Shown here one piece after another: positions 1 through 6,395 of a stretch of 10,088 nt of DNA. This stretch comes from Candidatus Altarchaeota archaeon. GTDB lineage: Archaea; SpSt-1190. The translations under genes and the position numbers were made by a program. Position 1 is the stretch's first letter, and each line of letters opens with the position of its first letter. The notes below the pieces were generated by a model that was given only the letters and a program-made list of their open reading frames with translations, made no database searches and was not told the origin of the DNA. The stretch is taken from positions 1 to 10,088 of the forward strand of contig JAAOXW010000057.1 in the NCBI GenBank assembly GCA_018221005.1, written 5' to 3'.

Positions 1-506
1 AATTGTGCCGTTTCTGGCCGAAGATAAGCCTCATTGCCTTCCACCGACCCAACTTCCGTTTTGAACATGAGATTGAACCACTTTGGCTCTCCAAACTTTC
101 CACCACATCTTAGACACTTGAGTTTGTGTTCCCCAATTAATTTCCCATACTCCTTTAGTGTCAAACCGTCCACTTGCCCCTCAACTTTCTTTTCAAGCAG
201 ATGGTCAACTCTGAATCTACTCTTACACTCCCCACACTCTACTTGGGGGTCATGAAAGATGTCGAGATGCCCACTCGCATCCCAAACTTTTGGATGTGTG
301 ATTATGCATCCGTCCATACCAAAGATGTCTGGTCTTCCGCTCACCCAGAGTTTCCACCACAAGTTCTTGACGGCCCGCTTAATTTCCACCCCCGCAGGTC
401 CGTAATCAAAGAAGCCTGCCATTCCACCATAAATTTCGGCCGTTGGAAATATGAACCCCTTCTCCATCAAAAACTTCTGCATCGCCCCAGCGACTTCTAA
501 TTTCAT
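1..506 (-). CDS. glyS: Glycyl-tRNA synthetase, N-terminal part (runs off left edge)
   Basis: Class II glycyl-tRNA synthetase, which charges tRNA-Gly with glycine in the cytoplasm. The reverse strand is open from an ATG at 506 to the window edge, giving 168 residues without a stop. Recognisable family elements in order are GGMAGFFDYGPAG (27-39), MDGCIITHPKVWDASGH (64-80), a probable zinc site formed by Cys91-x2-Cys94 and Cys131-x2-Cys134, and the class II motif 2 start RPETAQ (163-168). These match the archaeal/eukaryotic alpha2-type GlyRS rather than the bacterial alpha2beta2 enzyme. The catalytic core and anticodon-binding domain lie beyond the window. The gene is divergent from tmcA with only 48 bp between start codons and appears to share its TATA element. 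A GGTGGAG stretch lies just ahead of the ATG but is closer than a usual ribosome binding site. Confidence 0.95.
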   Translation of the reverse strand, partial: MKLEVAGAMQKFLMEKGFIFPTAEIYGGMAGFFDYGPAGVEIKRAVKNLWWKLWVSGRPDIFGMDGCIITHPKVWDASGHLDIFHDPQVECGECKSRFRVDHLLEKKVEGQVDGLTLKEYGKLIGEHKLKCLRCGGKFGEPKWFNLMFKTEVGSVEGNEAYLRPETAQ

Positions 507-527
507 AACTCCACCAAGTGCAAACAC

Positions 528-535
528 TTAAAAAA
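528..535. promoter_or_regulatory. Shared TATA-like element between glyS and tmcA
   Basis: TTAAAAAA on the plus strand (TTTTTTAA on the minus strand) is the only strong A/T box in the 48-bp divergent gap. It sits at -27 to -20 from the tmcA GTG (555) and at -29 to -22 from the glyS ATG (506), the distance expected for an archaeal TATA box ahead of leaderless or nearly leaderless transcripts in both directions. Inferred from position and composition only. Confidence 0.55.
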
Positions 536-554
536 CTTATTTCTGAAGTATTGT

Positions 555-2621
555 GTGCTCGGCACTGTGGTTCAAGCCGCCCGAAATGGGCGCCAGAGAA
601 GGATGCTGGTAACGGATGATGCTAGCCTCGCTTTTTCATGGGCTAATGAACTAAAAACTGGGCTTGCTATTGGGTGGGACGACCCGCAAGTCGATTTCAA
701 ATTTATACTCACCAATGATATTGACAAAGTTATGGGTCAAAGTTATGACAATCTCCTCCTTGATTTGAGGGGCTCCTTCACTGCTAATGACCTAGGTAAG
801 AGCATTCCCACTGTGCGTGGTGGCGGGGTTATTATTTTACTGGTGCCTAAATTTGAGGAATGGGTTTTTTCAAAGACAAGTCAGCACAAGAAGTTTGTAG
901 TTCCCCCCTATAAGCTGGAGGATGTTCGGTCACTATTCATTCCTCGTATTGTGAAGAAATTATATGAACACGAAGGGATTTGGATTCACCGGAATGACAA
1001 GTGGGAGAAGGAGAGTAGGGAGCCCGAACAAAAACGGAAGAGTTCCCCCTTCGTTCCACCCAATCATCCAATTTTGGGGATGGCCAGAACTCAGGAGCAG
1101 GTGGAGGTCATTCAGAAAATTACTAAACTCGCAGAAGGTCGATTAGTCCTGACTGCCGACAGGGGCAGGGGAAAAAGTGCTGCACTTGGCCTCGCGGTAA
1201 CTGCTTTGCGTCATGAAGACAAAAAATTGGACATTATTGTGACCTCTCCCCTCCGCGAAAATGTAACTACTTTCTTTGAGTTTCTGGAAAAAGGTTTGAG
1301 GGCGATTAAGGTTCCCTTTTCATATAAGAATCCAGACCTGCTCATTGGTAAGCGGATAAAGGTGCAGTACTTGCCACCCAATCATGCAGTTGGAAAGAAA
1401 TGCGACCTCTTGATTGTGGATGAGGCGGCGGGCATCCCCCTTCCACTCCTTCGGACTTTATCTGCAACTGTTCCTTCAGTTTTTAGTACGACTGTTCACG
1501 GCTATGAAGGTGCGGGCAGAACCTTTACTTTGCGCTTTGTCGAAACTCTAAAAAATTATAAGAAATTTACTATGGTGGAACCCATTCGATACGCTTTGGG
1601 CGACCCTATTGAGGCTTGGTTATTTGATACCCTCTTACTTGACGCCGAACCAGATGCTCCAGTGACTGTCAAGGGCATGAAGAGTGACTTTCCTGAACCA
1701 AAACCCCTCTTCCAAAATGATGAACGCCTTAGGTCCATCTTTGGGCTTTTGAGTTCTGCACATTACAAAAATACACCCAATGATTTATTCATGCTGGCAG
1801 ATGCACCCCATCATTTTATTCAAACCATCAGTGATCAAGCTTCCAAAACTATTGGTGCAGTTCACTTCTGCTTTGAGGGGGGAGTTGATTTTTCAGTTTT
1901 TGAAGGAATGCCAACTGAAGGCAATATTATTCCCGACATCTTTAGCAAACACTATGGACTAACTGGCTTCTTTGATTTGAAGGGTGTTCGTGTGGTGAGG
2001 GTGGCTGCTCACCCTGAACTCCAGGGCAAGGGCATTGGGAGTTTTGCAATCAAAAAGCTTCGCCCGAAAGCACAAGATTGGCTGGGTGCAGTATTTGGGG
2101 CTTCTGCGCCTTTGGTGCGGTTTTGGACTAAAAATCAACTAATTCCTGTTGCCATTAGTCCGAAGAGGCATAAAGTAAGTGGAGAATTTTCAGTAGTGAT
2201 GATTAACCCCCTAACCGAAAAAGCCCGCGCACTTGCCGATGTTGCTGGCCGGCAGTTCTTTTCTAAATTTTTAATCGGCCTCTCCGAAGTTTACCAAGAC
2301 ATGGAGCCTGCGACAGTTCTCGAATTACTGGGGGGGCAATCACACACAGTTGAAGTGAATATGGACCCCATTGAAGTGAAGAGACTCAATATGTTTCTTG
2401 GGGGTCAACACTTCTATGAGATGGATGTTGACATAGTATATGGCTTGGTCTGGTATTATTTTTTGACAGGTAATCACTACCTCTCCCGCGAACAGGAACT
2501 GCTCCTCATCTCCAAGGTTCTTCAGAAGCGACCGTGGTCTGAAATTGAAGGTTTTACTGCTGGTGACGCCTATGATGCCCTTCGGGCAACTCTGACTAAA
2601 ATTGCCACCAATTTGAAGTAA
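555..2621 (+). CDS. tmcA: tRNA(Met) cytidine acetyltransferase TmcA
   Basis: ATP-dependent RNA acetyltransferase of the TmcA/Kre33/NAT10 family, which forms N4-acetylcytidine in RNA using acetyl-CoA; in bacteria the target is the wobble C34 of elongator tRNA-Met, while some archaeal homologues modify many RNAs. The 688 residues show the expected order: an N-terminal domain (about 1-160), an ATPase domain with Walker A ADRGRGKS (201-208) and Walker B LLIVDEAAGIP (285-295), the conserved GYEGAGRTF (317-325), a GNAT acetyl-CoA loop at Gln490-GKGIG, then FGASAPLVRFW (514-524) and a C-terminal RNA-binding tail. The GTG at 555 is chosen because the 16 residues before the first ATG (603) resemble the N-terminal helix of E. 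coli TmcA and because a TATA-like box lies 20-27 bases upstream. Length is at the short end for the family. No key motif is missing. Confidence 0.95.
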   Translation: MLGTVVQAARNGRQRRMLVTDDASLAFSWANELKTGLAIGWDDPQVDFKFILTNDIDKVMGQSYDNLLLDLRGSFTANDLGKSIPTVRGGGVIILLVPKFEEWVFSKTSQHKKFVVPPYKLEDVRSLFIPRIVKKLYEHEGIWIHRNDKWEKESREPEQKRKSSPFVPPNHPILGMARTQEQVEVIQKITKLAEGRLVLTADRGRGKSAALGLAVTALRHEDKKLDIIVTSPLRENVTTFFEFLEKGLRAIKVPFSYKNPDLLIGKRIKVQYLPPNHAVGKKCDLLIVDEAAGIPLPLLRTLSATVPSVFSTTVHGYEGAGRTFTLRFVETLKNYKKFTMVEPIRYALGDPIEAWLFDTLLLDAEPDAPVTVKGMKSDFPEPKPLFQNDERLRSIFGLLSSAHYKNTPNDLFMLADAPHHFIQTISDQASKTIGAVHFCFEGGVDFSVFEGMPTEGNIIPDIFSKHYGLTGFFDLKGVRVVRVAAHPELQGKGIGSFAIKKLRPKAQDWLGAVFGASAPLVRFWTKNQLIPVAISPKRHKVSGEFSVVMINPLTEKARALADVAGRQFFSKFLIGLSEVYQDMEPATVLELLGGQSHTVEVNMDPIEVKRLNMFLGGQHFYEMDVDIVYGLVWYYFLTGNHYLSREQELLLISKVLQKRPWSEIEGFTAGDAYDALRATLTKIATNLK

Positions 2622-2645
2622 GCAAGGTTTTCCAAAACTCCACAC

Positions 2646-2654
2646 TTTTAAAAA
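2646..2654 (+). promoter_or_regulatory. TATA-like box upstream of the 2675 gene
   Basis: TTTTAAAAA lies at -29 to -21 from the ATG at 2675, and no purine-rich ribosome binding site is seen between them (the gap is pyrimidine-rich). This fits a leaderless transcript. The box is 25 bases past the tmcA stop, so the small gene likely has its own promoter. Confidence 0.55.
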
Positions 2655-2674
2655 CGCCCCAGCATCTTTGCCCT

Positions 2675-3115
2675 ATGAGGCCCCTATTTATGTTGCTCTT
2701 GGTTGGAGCAGCCATTATGATTATTTTTGTTCCAATGATTCCTCCTTCTTCAGGGACTCAGACGGTTGAAATTTATGAGACGCCCGGTGGTGTTATTTTA
2801 AGTGGAAAAACGGGTCAAATGAAAGTTTCACTTTCCTCTTCAGAGGAACTCTCAGTTTACAGCTCTGAAAACCCCTTTGACTTTCTCAGTAAGTTAGTTG
2901 ATGCTTCACAAATTTCAAGACTCGAACTTTTACCCTATGGTTCAGATGCCATTTGCAATGTGGTGGCATCCGGCACCACTAAGGGCTTAGCAGGTAAACC
3001 CAGTTTTTGTGTGGCACTCTCCATCCGAACGGGCATTCCCCTCTATGTTTCAAAAGAACTGTTAATTTTTAATTCTGAACTGCCGAAGAGCCTCCAACCT
3101 CTTAGAAATCGGTGA
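2675..3115 (+). CDS. Small membrane-anchored or exported protein, function unknown
   Basis: I do not recognise this 146-residue protein. It begins with a short positive start (MR) and a long hydrophobic segment (about residues 4-24), then PPSSG, so the N-terminus is either a signal peptide or a signal anchor with the rest outside the cell. The remaining 120 residues are polar and strand-like, with two cysteines (Cys94 and Cys112) that could form a disulfide outside the membrane. There is no N-glycosylation sequon, unlike the exported proteins encoded at 4455-5153 and 8426-9373. The ATG at 2675 has a TATA-like box 21-29 bases upstream. The last 14 bp overlap the end of the RNase HII gene on the opposite strand. 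Base composition does not look foreign. Confidence 0.75.
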   Translation: MRPLFMLLLVGAAIMIIFVPMIPPSSGTQTVEIYETPGGVILSGKTGQMKVSLSSSEELSVYSSENPFDFLSKLVDASQISRLELLPYGSDAICNVVASGTTKGLAGKPSFCVALSIRTGIPLYVSKELLIFNSELPKSLQPLRNR

Positions 3116-3722
3116 GCGGTTTTTGTTCTGCTTTTTCAATTATATTTCGTGTAGTTCCCCAGCTCTTTCTAATGAAATCGGGAATGGTTTTGTGCTCCTT
3201 TATCCAAGCCTCTACAAATTTACGTGTCATTGGGTCGCTGGGATAGCCGGAGCCCATGGGACCATGCTTCTTGGCTAAGTCTTTAATGGCCCTGTCCCTA
3301 TGAACTTTAGCTACAATACTGGCAGCACCTACTACGGGATAAGTGTCGTCTGCTTTATACTCCGCTATAATTTTGACTCCCTGTGTTTGAAGTTTCTTAT
3401 CGAGATTTTTTTCAAAAGCATCTACAAAGGCTTGATTAGGTTTGGCGGCAGCTATAATTCGCTTTGCTGCCTTTCGCTCGAGGACATTGAGATTCTCCAC
3501 ATCAATTTGCCAAGGGTGTATGACTTCCATGAAAACCTCCCCCAGTTCTCTGAGTTTAGGTTCAAGCTCCTCTCGCCGTGCTTCCGTTAATTGTTTTGAA
3601 TCCTTGACCCCAAGTTGTGTCAAAAGCTTTAGGTCCTTTTCGTCCATCAAAAAGCCAACCATGACAAGCGGACCTATTACTGGGCCCCTACCTGCCTCAT
3701 CAATACCAAGAACATTGACCAC
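3102..3722 (-). CDS. rnhB: Ribonuclease HII
   Basis: Endonuclease that cuts the RNA strand of RNA-DNA hybrids, removing primers and misincorporated ribonucleotides. From the GTG at 3722 the protein has 206 residues. The signature GIDEAGRGPVIGP (6-18) supplies Asp8 and Glu9; VDAF supplies Asp101; KADDTYPVVGAASIVAK contains Asp125/Asp126, completing the acidic metal-binding set. GSGYPSDP and SWGTT near the C-terminus are also typical. The GTG is preferred because GGGAG lies 8 bases upstream (3731-3735) and archaeal RNase HII usually begins about five residues before this signature. An ATG at 3746 would add eight residues and lacks a ribosome binding site. An even longer open frame to 3833 would overlap the rhomboid gene and is unlikely. 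It lies 40 bp downstream of the rhomboid gene, probably in one transcript, and its last 14 bp overlap the convergent neighbour. Confidence 0.94.
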   Translation of the reverse strand: MVNVLGIDEAGRGPVIGPLVMVGFLMDEKDLKLLTQLGVKDSKQLTEARREELEPKLRELGEVFMEVIHPWQIDVENLNVLERKAAKRIIAAAKPNQAFVDAFEKNLDKKLQTQGVKIIAEYKADDTYPVVGAASIVAKVHRDRAIKDLAKKHGPMGSGYPSDPMTRKFVEAWIKEHKTIPDFIRKSWGTTRNIIEKAEQKPLTDF

Positions 3723-3730
3723 GTCTCTTT

Positions 3731-3735
3731 CTCCC
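3731..3735 (-). promoter_or_regulatory. Ribosome binding site deciding the rnhB start
   Basis: GGGAG on the minus strand, 8 bases upstream of GTG 3722 and inside the longer alternative reading frame. Its presence, with the family's usual N-terminus, favours the GTG over the ATG at 3746. Confidence 0.45.
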
Positions 3736-3762
3736 AAAACTTCCATAAATGCATATGGTTTT

Positions 3763-4410
3763 CTAATTGGAATAATGATATCTGATAGTTGTTCTGGTCG
3801 GATATGCAGCACCGAGTGAGGAATAAGTGTCAAAACCCAACCCCATACTTTTCATCTGCTTGATTAGGGACATTTGTTTTGCGTCCGTCATATATCTCAA
3901 AACAACGCCGAAAGTTAGGCCAAAGAAATGGAAGAGTTTTTCCCACACCCTTACATTGATGGCCCCATCAAACATTATTACGAGTGAAAGCACAGAGTAC
4001 GACCAATGAAGTGGAATTTTATCTATCATCTCAGGAATAAGGTACCCAATCATGCCGTATATCCCAACCGAGGCACCAATGATGGGCAAGTCAAACATTA
4101 ATGAAAAAAGTAGTGTGGCAAAAGATGCAGAAAAGAAACTAAAGAGCAGACGCTTCTGTCTTGTGCCTGTTTTTTTGGAGACCAACCACACCAACATTAG
4201 TGAGAATAAGTTTACGCCCAAGTGCGTCAAAGATTCGTGAGCAAAGAGAAATAGTGGATTGGGGTGAGTTGGTGAAAAGAACAGCAACCTAGAAAAGGGG
4301 AAGGCAATTATCATTGTCAAACCCAATAGAAGCATCCACATGTCATGAGGATGCGCCCCCACTAAAAATGCATTATCTGCCCAACACCCTATGGTGAATG
4401 CTGTAGTCAC
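3763..4410 (-). CDS. Rhomboid-family intramembrane serine protease
   Basis: Polytopic membrane protease that cleaves other membrane proteins within or near their transmembrane helices. All rhomboid hallmarks are visible in the 215 residues: H58-x4-H63-x3-N67, the same spacing as the TM2 motif of E. coli GlpG; the catalytic serine in G112-A-S114-V-G116; and the catalytic histidine in H161-x2-G164-x3-G168. About six hydrophobic segments surround them, and a short soluble C-terminal tail of about 40 residues follows. So the protein should be an active protease rather than a pseudoprotease. The start is the GTG at 4410; a later GTG at 4362 is possible but would clip the N-terminus. It precedes rnhB on the same strand and is divergent from the anchored sequon-rich protein at 4455, whose type I topology makes it a possible substrate (inference). 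Confidence 0.88.
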   Translation of the reverse strand: MTTAFTIGCWADNAFLVGAHPHDMWMLLLGLTMIIAFPFSRLLFFSPTHPNPLFLFAHESLTHLGVNLFSLMLVWLVSKKTGTRQKRLLFSFFSASFATLLFSLMFDLPIIGASVGIYGMIGYLIPEMIDKIPLHWSYSVLSLVIMFDGAINVRVWEKLFHFFGLTFGVVLRYMTDAKQMSLIKQMKSMGLGFDTYSSLGAAYPTRTTIRYHYSN

Positions 4411-4426
4411 TTTGTAATACTAAGCG

Positions 4427-4434
4427 TTATAAAT
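4427..4434. promoter_or_regulatory. Shared TATA-like element between the rhomboid gene and the 4455 gene
   Basis: TTATAAAT on the plus strand, ATTTATAA on the minus strand, is the single clear A/T box in the 44-bp divergent gap. It is at -28 to -21 from the ATG at 4455, a good fit to a leaderless transcript. On the other strand it is at -24 to -17 from the GTG at 4410, slightly close, so the rhomboid start or promoter is less certain. Confidence 0.5.
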
Positions 4435-4454
4435 CTACCAAAATCCACTTTCCT

Positions 4455-5153
4455 ATGCGCCAATTTGTGCTCCCCCTCGTATTTGGGGTCGCATTTACTT
4501 TGATGAGTAGCAATCTGCTCGCAGTTGATTTTTCGGGAGAACTCACCGTCTTGTTTGACAATGAGACTCTCTTTGAAACCAATGGCTCAAGTAAGGTTCG
4601 TTCTTCAGTTACGCTTGAACTCCCAGTTCTGCCGGGAGAGCATATTCTAACTGTGAATAATCAATCCACCATCTATCATTTATTTGAGGTTGATTGTGTG
4701 GGATATGGAGGAGTTTTTTGTGAAGTGAATTCCAGTACAGACTTGACCTTACCTGTGAGTATCCTTTGTGGAGATACTTTCTTGAGAACCACTATTTTTG
4801 CCCCTCAAAATATTACAACAACCATTTCACTTGAAGGGATTTGTACATCCGCCATAGTAGAAATGGGAGACTGGACCTCTACTCTGAATGTGACTCCCGT
4901 CTTCAAAAATCAAGTGCTTAATGCGGGGCCAGGCAGTGTTGGTGTCTATAGGGACGGTGAACTCATTCTGAATAAGACTGTAAATAAACACGCGGTGTTC
5001 CCAGAACTTGCACCGGGAGAGTATACTATTGAACTCTCAGGGAGCAATACAAGTGGTAAACTCATAATTGAGACCGTGAAGTTTTCCAGCTATGAGTACT
5101 TGGTGACGGCCTTCCTAGTCCTACTTTCAATGGGGTTGTTCTTCCGCGGATAA
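4455..5153 (+). CDS. Secreted, C-terminally anchored protein with many N-glycosylation sequons
   Basis: Function not recognised. The 232 residues have an N-terminal signal peptide (basic start, hydrophobic 4-23, likely cleavage near residue 23), a long polar strand-rich region, and a C-terminal membrane helix (about 214-230) ending in RG. This gives a type I surface protein with almost everything outside. Eight Asn-x-Ser/Thr sequons are present (Asn36, 43, 69, 92, 119, 145, 173, 198; the one at 145 is followed by proline and may be poor), suggesting heavy archaeal N-glycosylation. Four cysteines (81, 89, 105, 130) could form two disulfides. The region around 155-210 (repeated GPGSVGVYRDGE and LAPGEYTIELSG style turns) resembles an immunoglobulin-like or PEGA-like beta domain. 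The ATG at 4455 has a TATA box 21-28 bases upstream. The stop codon lies inside an inverted repeat shared with the convergent gene. Confidence 0.8.
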   Translation: MRQFVLPLVFGVAFTLMSSNLLAVDFSGELTVLFDNETLFETNGSSKVRSSVTLELPVLPGEHILTVNNQSTIYHLFEVDCVGYGGVFCEVNSSTDLTLPVSILCGDTFLRTTIFAPQNITTTISLEGICTSAIVEMGDWTSTLNVTPVFKNQVLNAGPGSVGVYRDGELILNKTVNKHAVFPELAPGEYTIELSGSNTSGKLIIETVKFSSYEYLVTAFLVLLSMGLFFRG

Positions 5154-5183
5154 AATTTATCGCTCGCAAGCTCAAAATTTTAT
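5150..5183. terminator. Symmetrical A/T-rich inverted repeat between convergent genes
   Basis: ATAAAATTT (5150-5158) and AAATTTTAT (5175-5183) are perfect 9-base complements around a 16-base loop. The TAA stop of the plus-strand gene (5151-5153) is in the left arm, and the TAA stop of the minus-strand gene (5180-5182) is in the right arm. Each strand reads through a T-rich stretch on leaving the repeat, so this could end transcription in both directions; archaeal terminators mainly need T-runs, so the hairpin itself may be incidental. Confidence 0.45.
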
Positions 5184-5833
5184 TTCCTCTTGACTTTTAT
5201 GTCATCAACCAGTTTCTGCAATTGAATGATGTTGTCCGATAGCGTGGGAATAATATCCTTCAGTATTCTCTGCATTGCCTTTATCTGGGCACCAACATTC
5301 TCGAGCTCCTTAGCATATTCTTCGACCTTACCAAGACTCTCTTCTTGGAGACCTGCATACTTTTCCTTCAGCTCAACAGTCATATTCTTTAGCTCATGAA
5401 CATCTGCATGGATTTTTCCAATGGACGCTTCCACATCCTTGTTCCGCATCTCCATGCCCTTGGTTTTTTCACCAATTAATTTTTCAACCAGAACCTCAAT
5501 GTCTTCAGATTCTGTTTCAATTTCGGTGACGTCCCCTAGTGGGGAGGGTGGCCCCATTGGCATCGGTGCCCCGGGTGGTGGTGGCGGCATTTGAGCGCCC
5601 CCTGGCGGTGGAGGTGGTGGCGGTCCCATAGGTCCTGACCCTCCCCCTCCCATCTGCTCATTGGCCTGAGCCATGGCAGCTTCAAACGCTTCAGGCGGAA
5701 CGCCTTCGGCCTGAAACTGATTAGCGATGTCTTGATCAGACAAGCCGTTCTGTCTCAGTGAAATTATCCTTGCAGGTAAATCACCTGCACCAACCTTTCC
5801 CTTTTTTCCAAACACTTTTCCGAGTAATCCCAT
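5180..5833 (-). CDS. Proline-rich linker and coiled-coil protein, DPANN-like family
   Basis: No known function. The 217 residues form three parts: a short basic leader and small helical domain (about 16-60, with ARIISLRQNGLSDQDIANQF), a very Gly/Pro-rich linker (61-102, including seven prolines in a row), and a long coiled coil (about 108-213) with the segment VGAQIKAMQRILKDIIPTL. No signal peptide or membrane helix, so cytoplasmic. From memory, proteins with this helical head, disordered linker and coiled-coil tail ending in a KAM-x-x-x-x-x-x-x-P motif recur in DPANN genomes as hypothetical proteins. The ATG at 5833 directly follows the upstream gene's TAA, and GGTGAT 3 bases before the ATG is complementary to the 16S rRNA tail, so the two genes are translationally linked. 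Confidence 0.8.
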   Translation of the reverse strand: MGLLGKVFGKKGKVGAGDLPARIISLRQNGLSDQDIANQFQAEGVPPEAFEAAMAQANEQMGGGGSGPMGPPPPPPPGGAQMPPPPPGAPMPMGPPSPLGDVTEIETESEDIEVLVEKLIGEKTKGMEMRNKDVEASIGKIHADVHELKNMTVELKEKYAGLQEESLGKVEEYAKELENVGAQIKAMQRILKDIIPTLSDNIIQLQKLVDDIKVKRK

Positions 5834-6166
5834 TTAATCACCGCTTTTGAGTCTTCCCCTACGTATTAACGCAACTGGGTTGAGAATATTGAGATACGCC
5901 TCAATTTCCATCAACTCCGCACGACTTGCAGTCTTGAGTAGTTTTCTTTCCACTCGCCTTAGAACCTCCTTCATGTCATCAGTTCTCCTCTTCATTTCCA
6001 CTGTGGCTTTTATGAGAGTCTTAACTTTTTCGTTCACGTCATTCTGGTTTCTAATGGCGTTCATTCGAAAACTTTCAAAACGATTACCGACTTCTTCAAC
6101 GCGAGACTCAATCATTCTTGTACGTTCTTCAATTCCACTAAGTCGCTTTGCCATTTCAGACTGCAT
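5834..6166 (-). CDS. Small coiled-coil protein, function unknown
   Basis: A 110-residue highly charged protein that is helical almost throughout. Residues 1-80 show heptad-like spacing of Ile, Val, Leu and Met, then KTASRAELMEIEAYLNILNPV and a basic tail. The SRAEL...NPV ending resembles, from memory, the end of small coiled-coil proteins common in DPANN archaea; no function is known to me. I choose the ATG at 6166 because TTAAATAA lies at -28 to -21, matching the leaderless pattern of neighbours. A TTG at 6178 would add four residues and has its own A/T box (TATAAAAG) slightly upstream, so the start is not settled. The stop abuts the start of the following proline-rich coiled-coil gene, and its last codons encode that gene's ribosome binding site, so the two products are probably partners. 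Confidence 0.78.
   Translation of the reverse strand: MQSEMAKRLSGIEERTRMIESRVEEVGNRFESFRMNAIRNQNDVNEKVKTLIKATVEMKRRTDDMKEVLRRVERKLLKTASRAELMEIEAYLNILNPVALIRRGRLKSGD
5837..5842 (-). promoter_or_regulatory. Ribosome binding site of the 5833 gene, within upstream codons
   Basis: GGTGAT on the minus strand encodes the last Gly-Asp of the upstream protein and lies 3 bases ahead of ATG 5833, separated only by the TAA stop. It matches the archaeal anti-Shine-Dalgarno core and implies coupled translation. Confidence 0.55.
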
Positions 6167-6186
6167 CTTAAATGTCAAGCACCTGC

Positions 6187-6194
6187 TTATTTAA
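6187..6194 (-). promoter_or_regulatory. TATA-like box for the small coiled-coil gene
   Basis: TTAAATAA on the minus strand, at -28 to -21 from ATG 6166. It falls in the gap just after the 58-codon gene at 6200-6376, so the coiled-coil pair may be transcribed independently of it. Confidence 0.45.
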
Positions 6195-6199
6195 GGCTT

Positions 6200-6376
6200 T
6201 TATAGTCGCTTTAGAGTTTCTAAAACTAATGCGAGTAGAGCCGGGACCAGAAGAACAAAAAGGGGCCTACTGATGAGTGTTAGGGGAAAAATAATACCGA
6301 GTGCAACAAAGCTCCAAAGTCTCGTTTTAAAGAAGAGCAAAAATGCAGTTAGAGACAGTGCAATTTCAGCTAACAT
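6200..6376 (-). CDS. 58-residue hydrophobic membrane protein
   Basis: A short open frame that fills an otherwise empty 200-base gap. It starts at ATG 6376 and ends at TAA 6200-6202. The product begins MLAEIALSLTAFLLFFKTRL and continues with WSFVALGIIFPLTL, SRPLF and a last hydrophobic stretch (VLLVPALLALVLETLKRL), giving two or three membrane segments with Lys/Arg in the turns and at the end. That charge distribution is typical of real membrane proteins rather than chance frames. A TATA-like box (6396-6403) lies at -27 to -20, the same spacing as for other genes here. It is divergent from the 6408 gene (31 bp gap) and precedes the two coiled-coil genes on the same strand. Function unknown; too short for family assignment by eye. 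Confidence 0.62.
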   Translation of the reverse strand: MLAEIALSLTAFLLFFKTRLWSFVALGIIFPLTLISRPLFVLLVPALLALVLETLKRL

Positions 6377-6377
6377 A

Positions 6378-6385
6378 TTTATAAT
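6378..6385 (+). promoter_or_regulatory. TATA-like box for the 6408 gene
   Basis: TTTATAAT at -30 to -23 from ATG 6408, with no ribosome binding site between, consistent with a leaderless transcript. It lies immediately upstream of the divergent 58-codon gene's ATG. Confidence 0.5.
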
Positions 6386-6395
6386 TGGGTACGCT

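Noticed and set aside
174..500. Plus-strand open frame of 108 codons
   Set aside because: It is antisense to glyS, whose reverse frame shows unmistakable GlyRS motifs; the plus-strand product has no recognisable features.
3442..3819. Plus-strand open frame of 125 codons
   Set aside because: Antisense to RNase HII; a low-complexity Ser/Arg-rich product typical of shadow frames.
3723..3833. Extended N-terminus for RNase HII beginning at 3833
   Set aside because: It would overlap the rhomboid coding end and add a leader not usual in the family; GGGAG before GTG 3722 gives a better start.
5637..5786. Peroxin-14-like N-terminal domain in the proline-rich coiled-coil protein
   Set aside because: Only the general layout and a short L-x-x-x-G-L-S-x-x-x-I pattern match; too little for a homology claim.
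5847..6194. Plus-strand open frame of 115 codons
   Set aside because: Mirror frame of the charged coiled-coil gene; its hydrophobic content arises from reading Glu/Lys codons backwards.
6260..6330. Possible C/D-box guide RNA (CTGATGAG near 6268)
   Set aside because: No matching D box at a suitable distance, and the stretch is explained by the 58-codon membrane gene.
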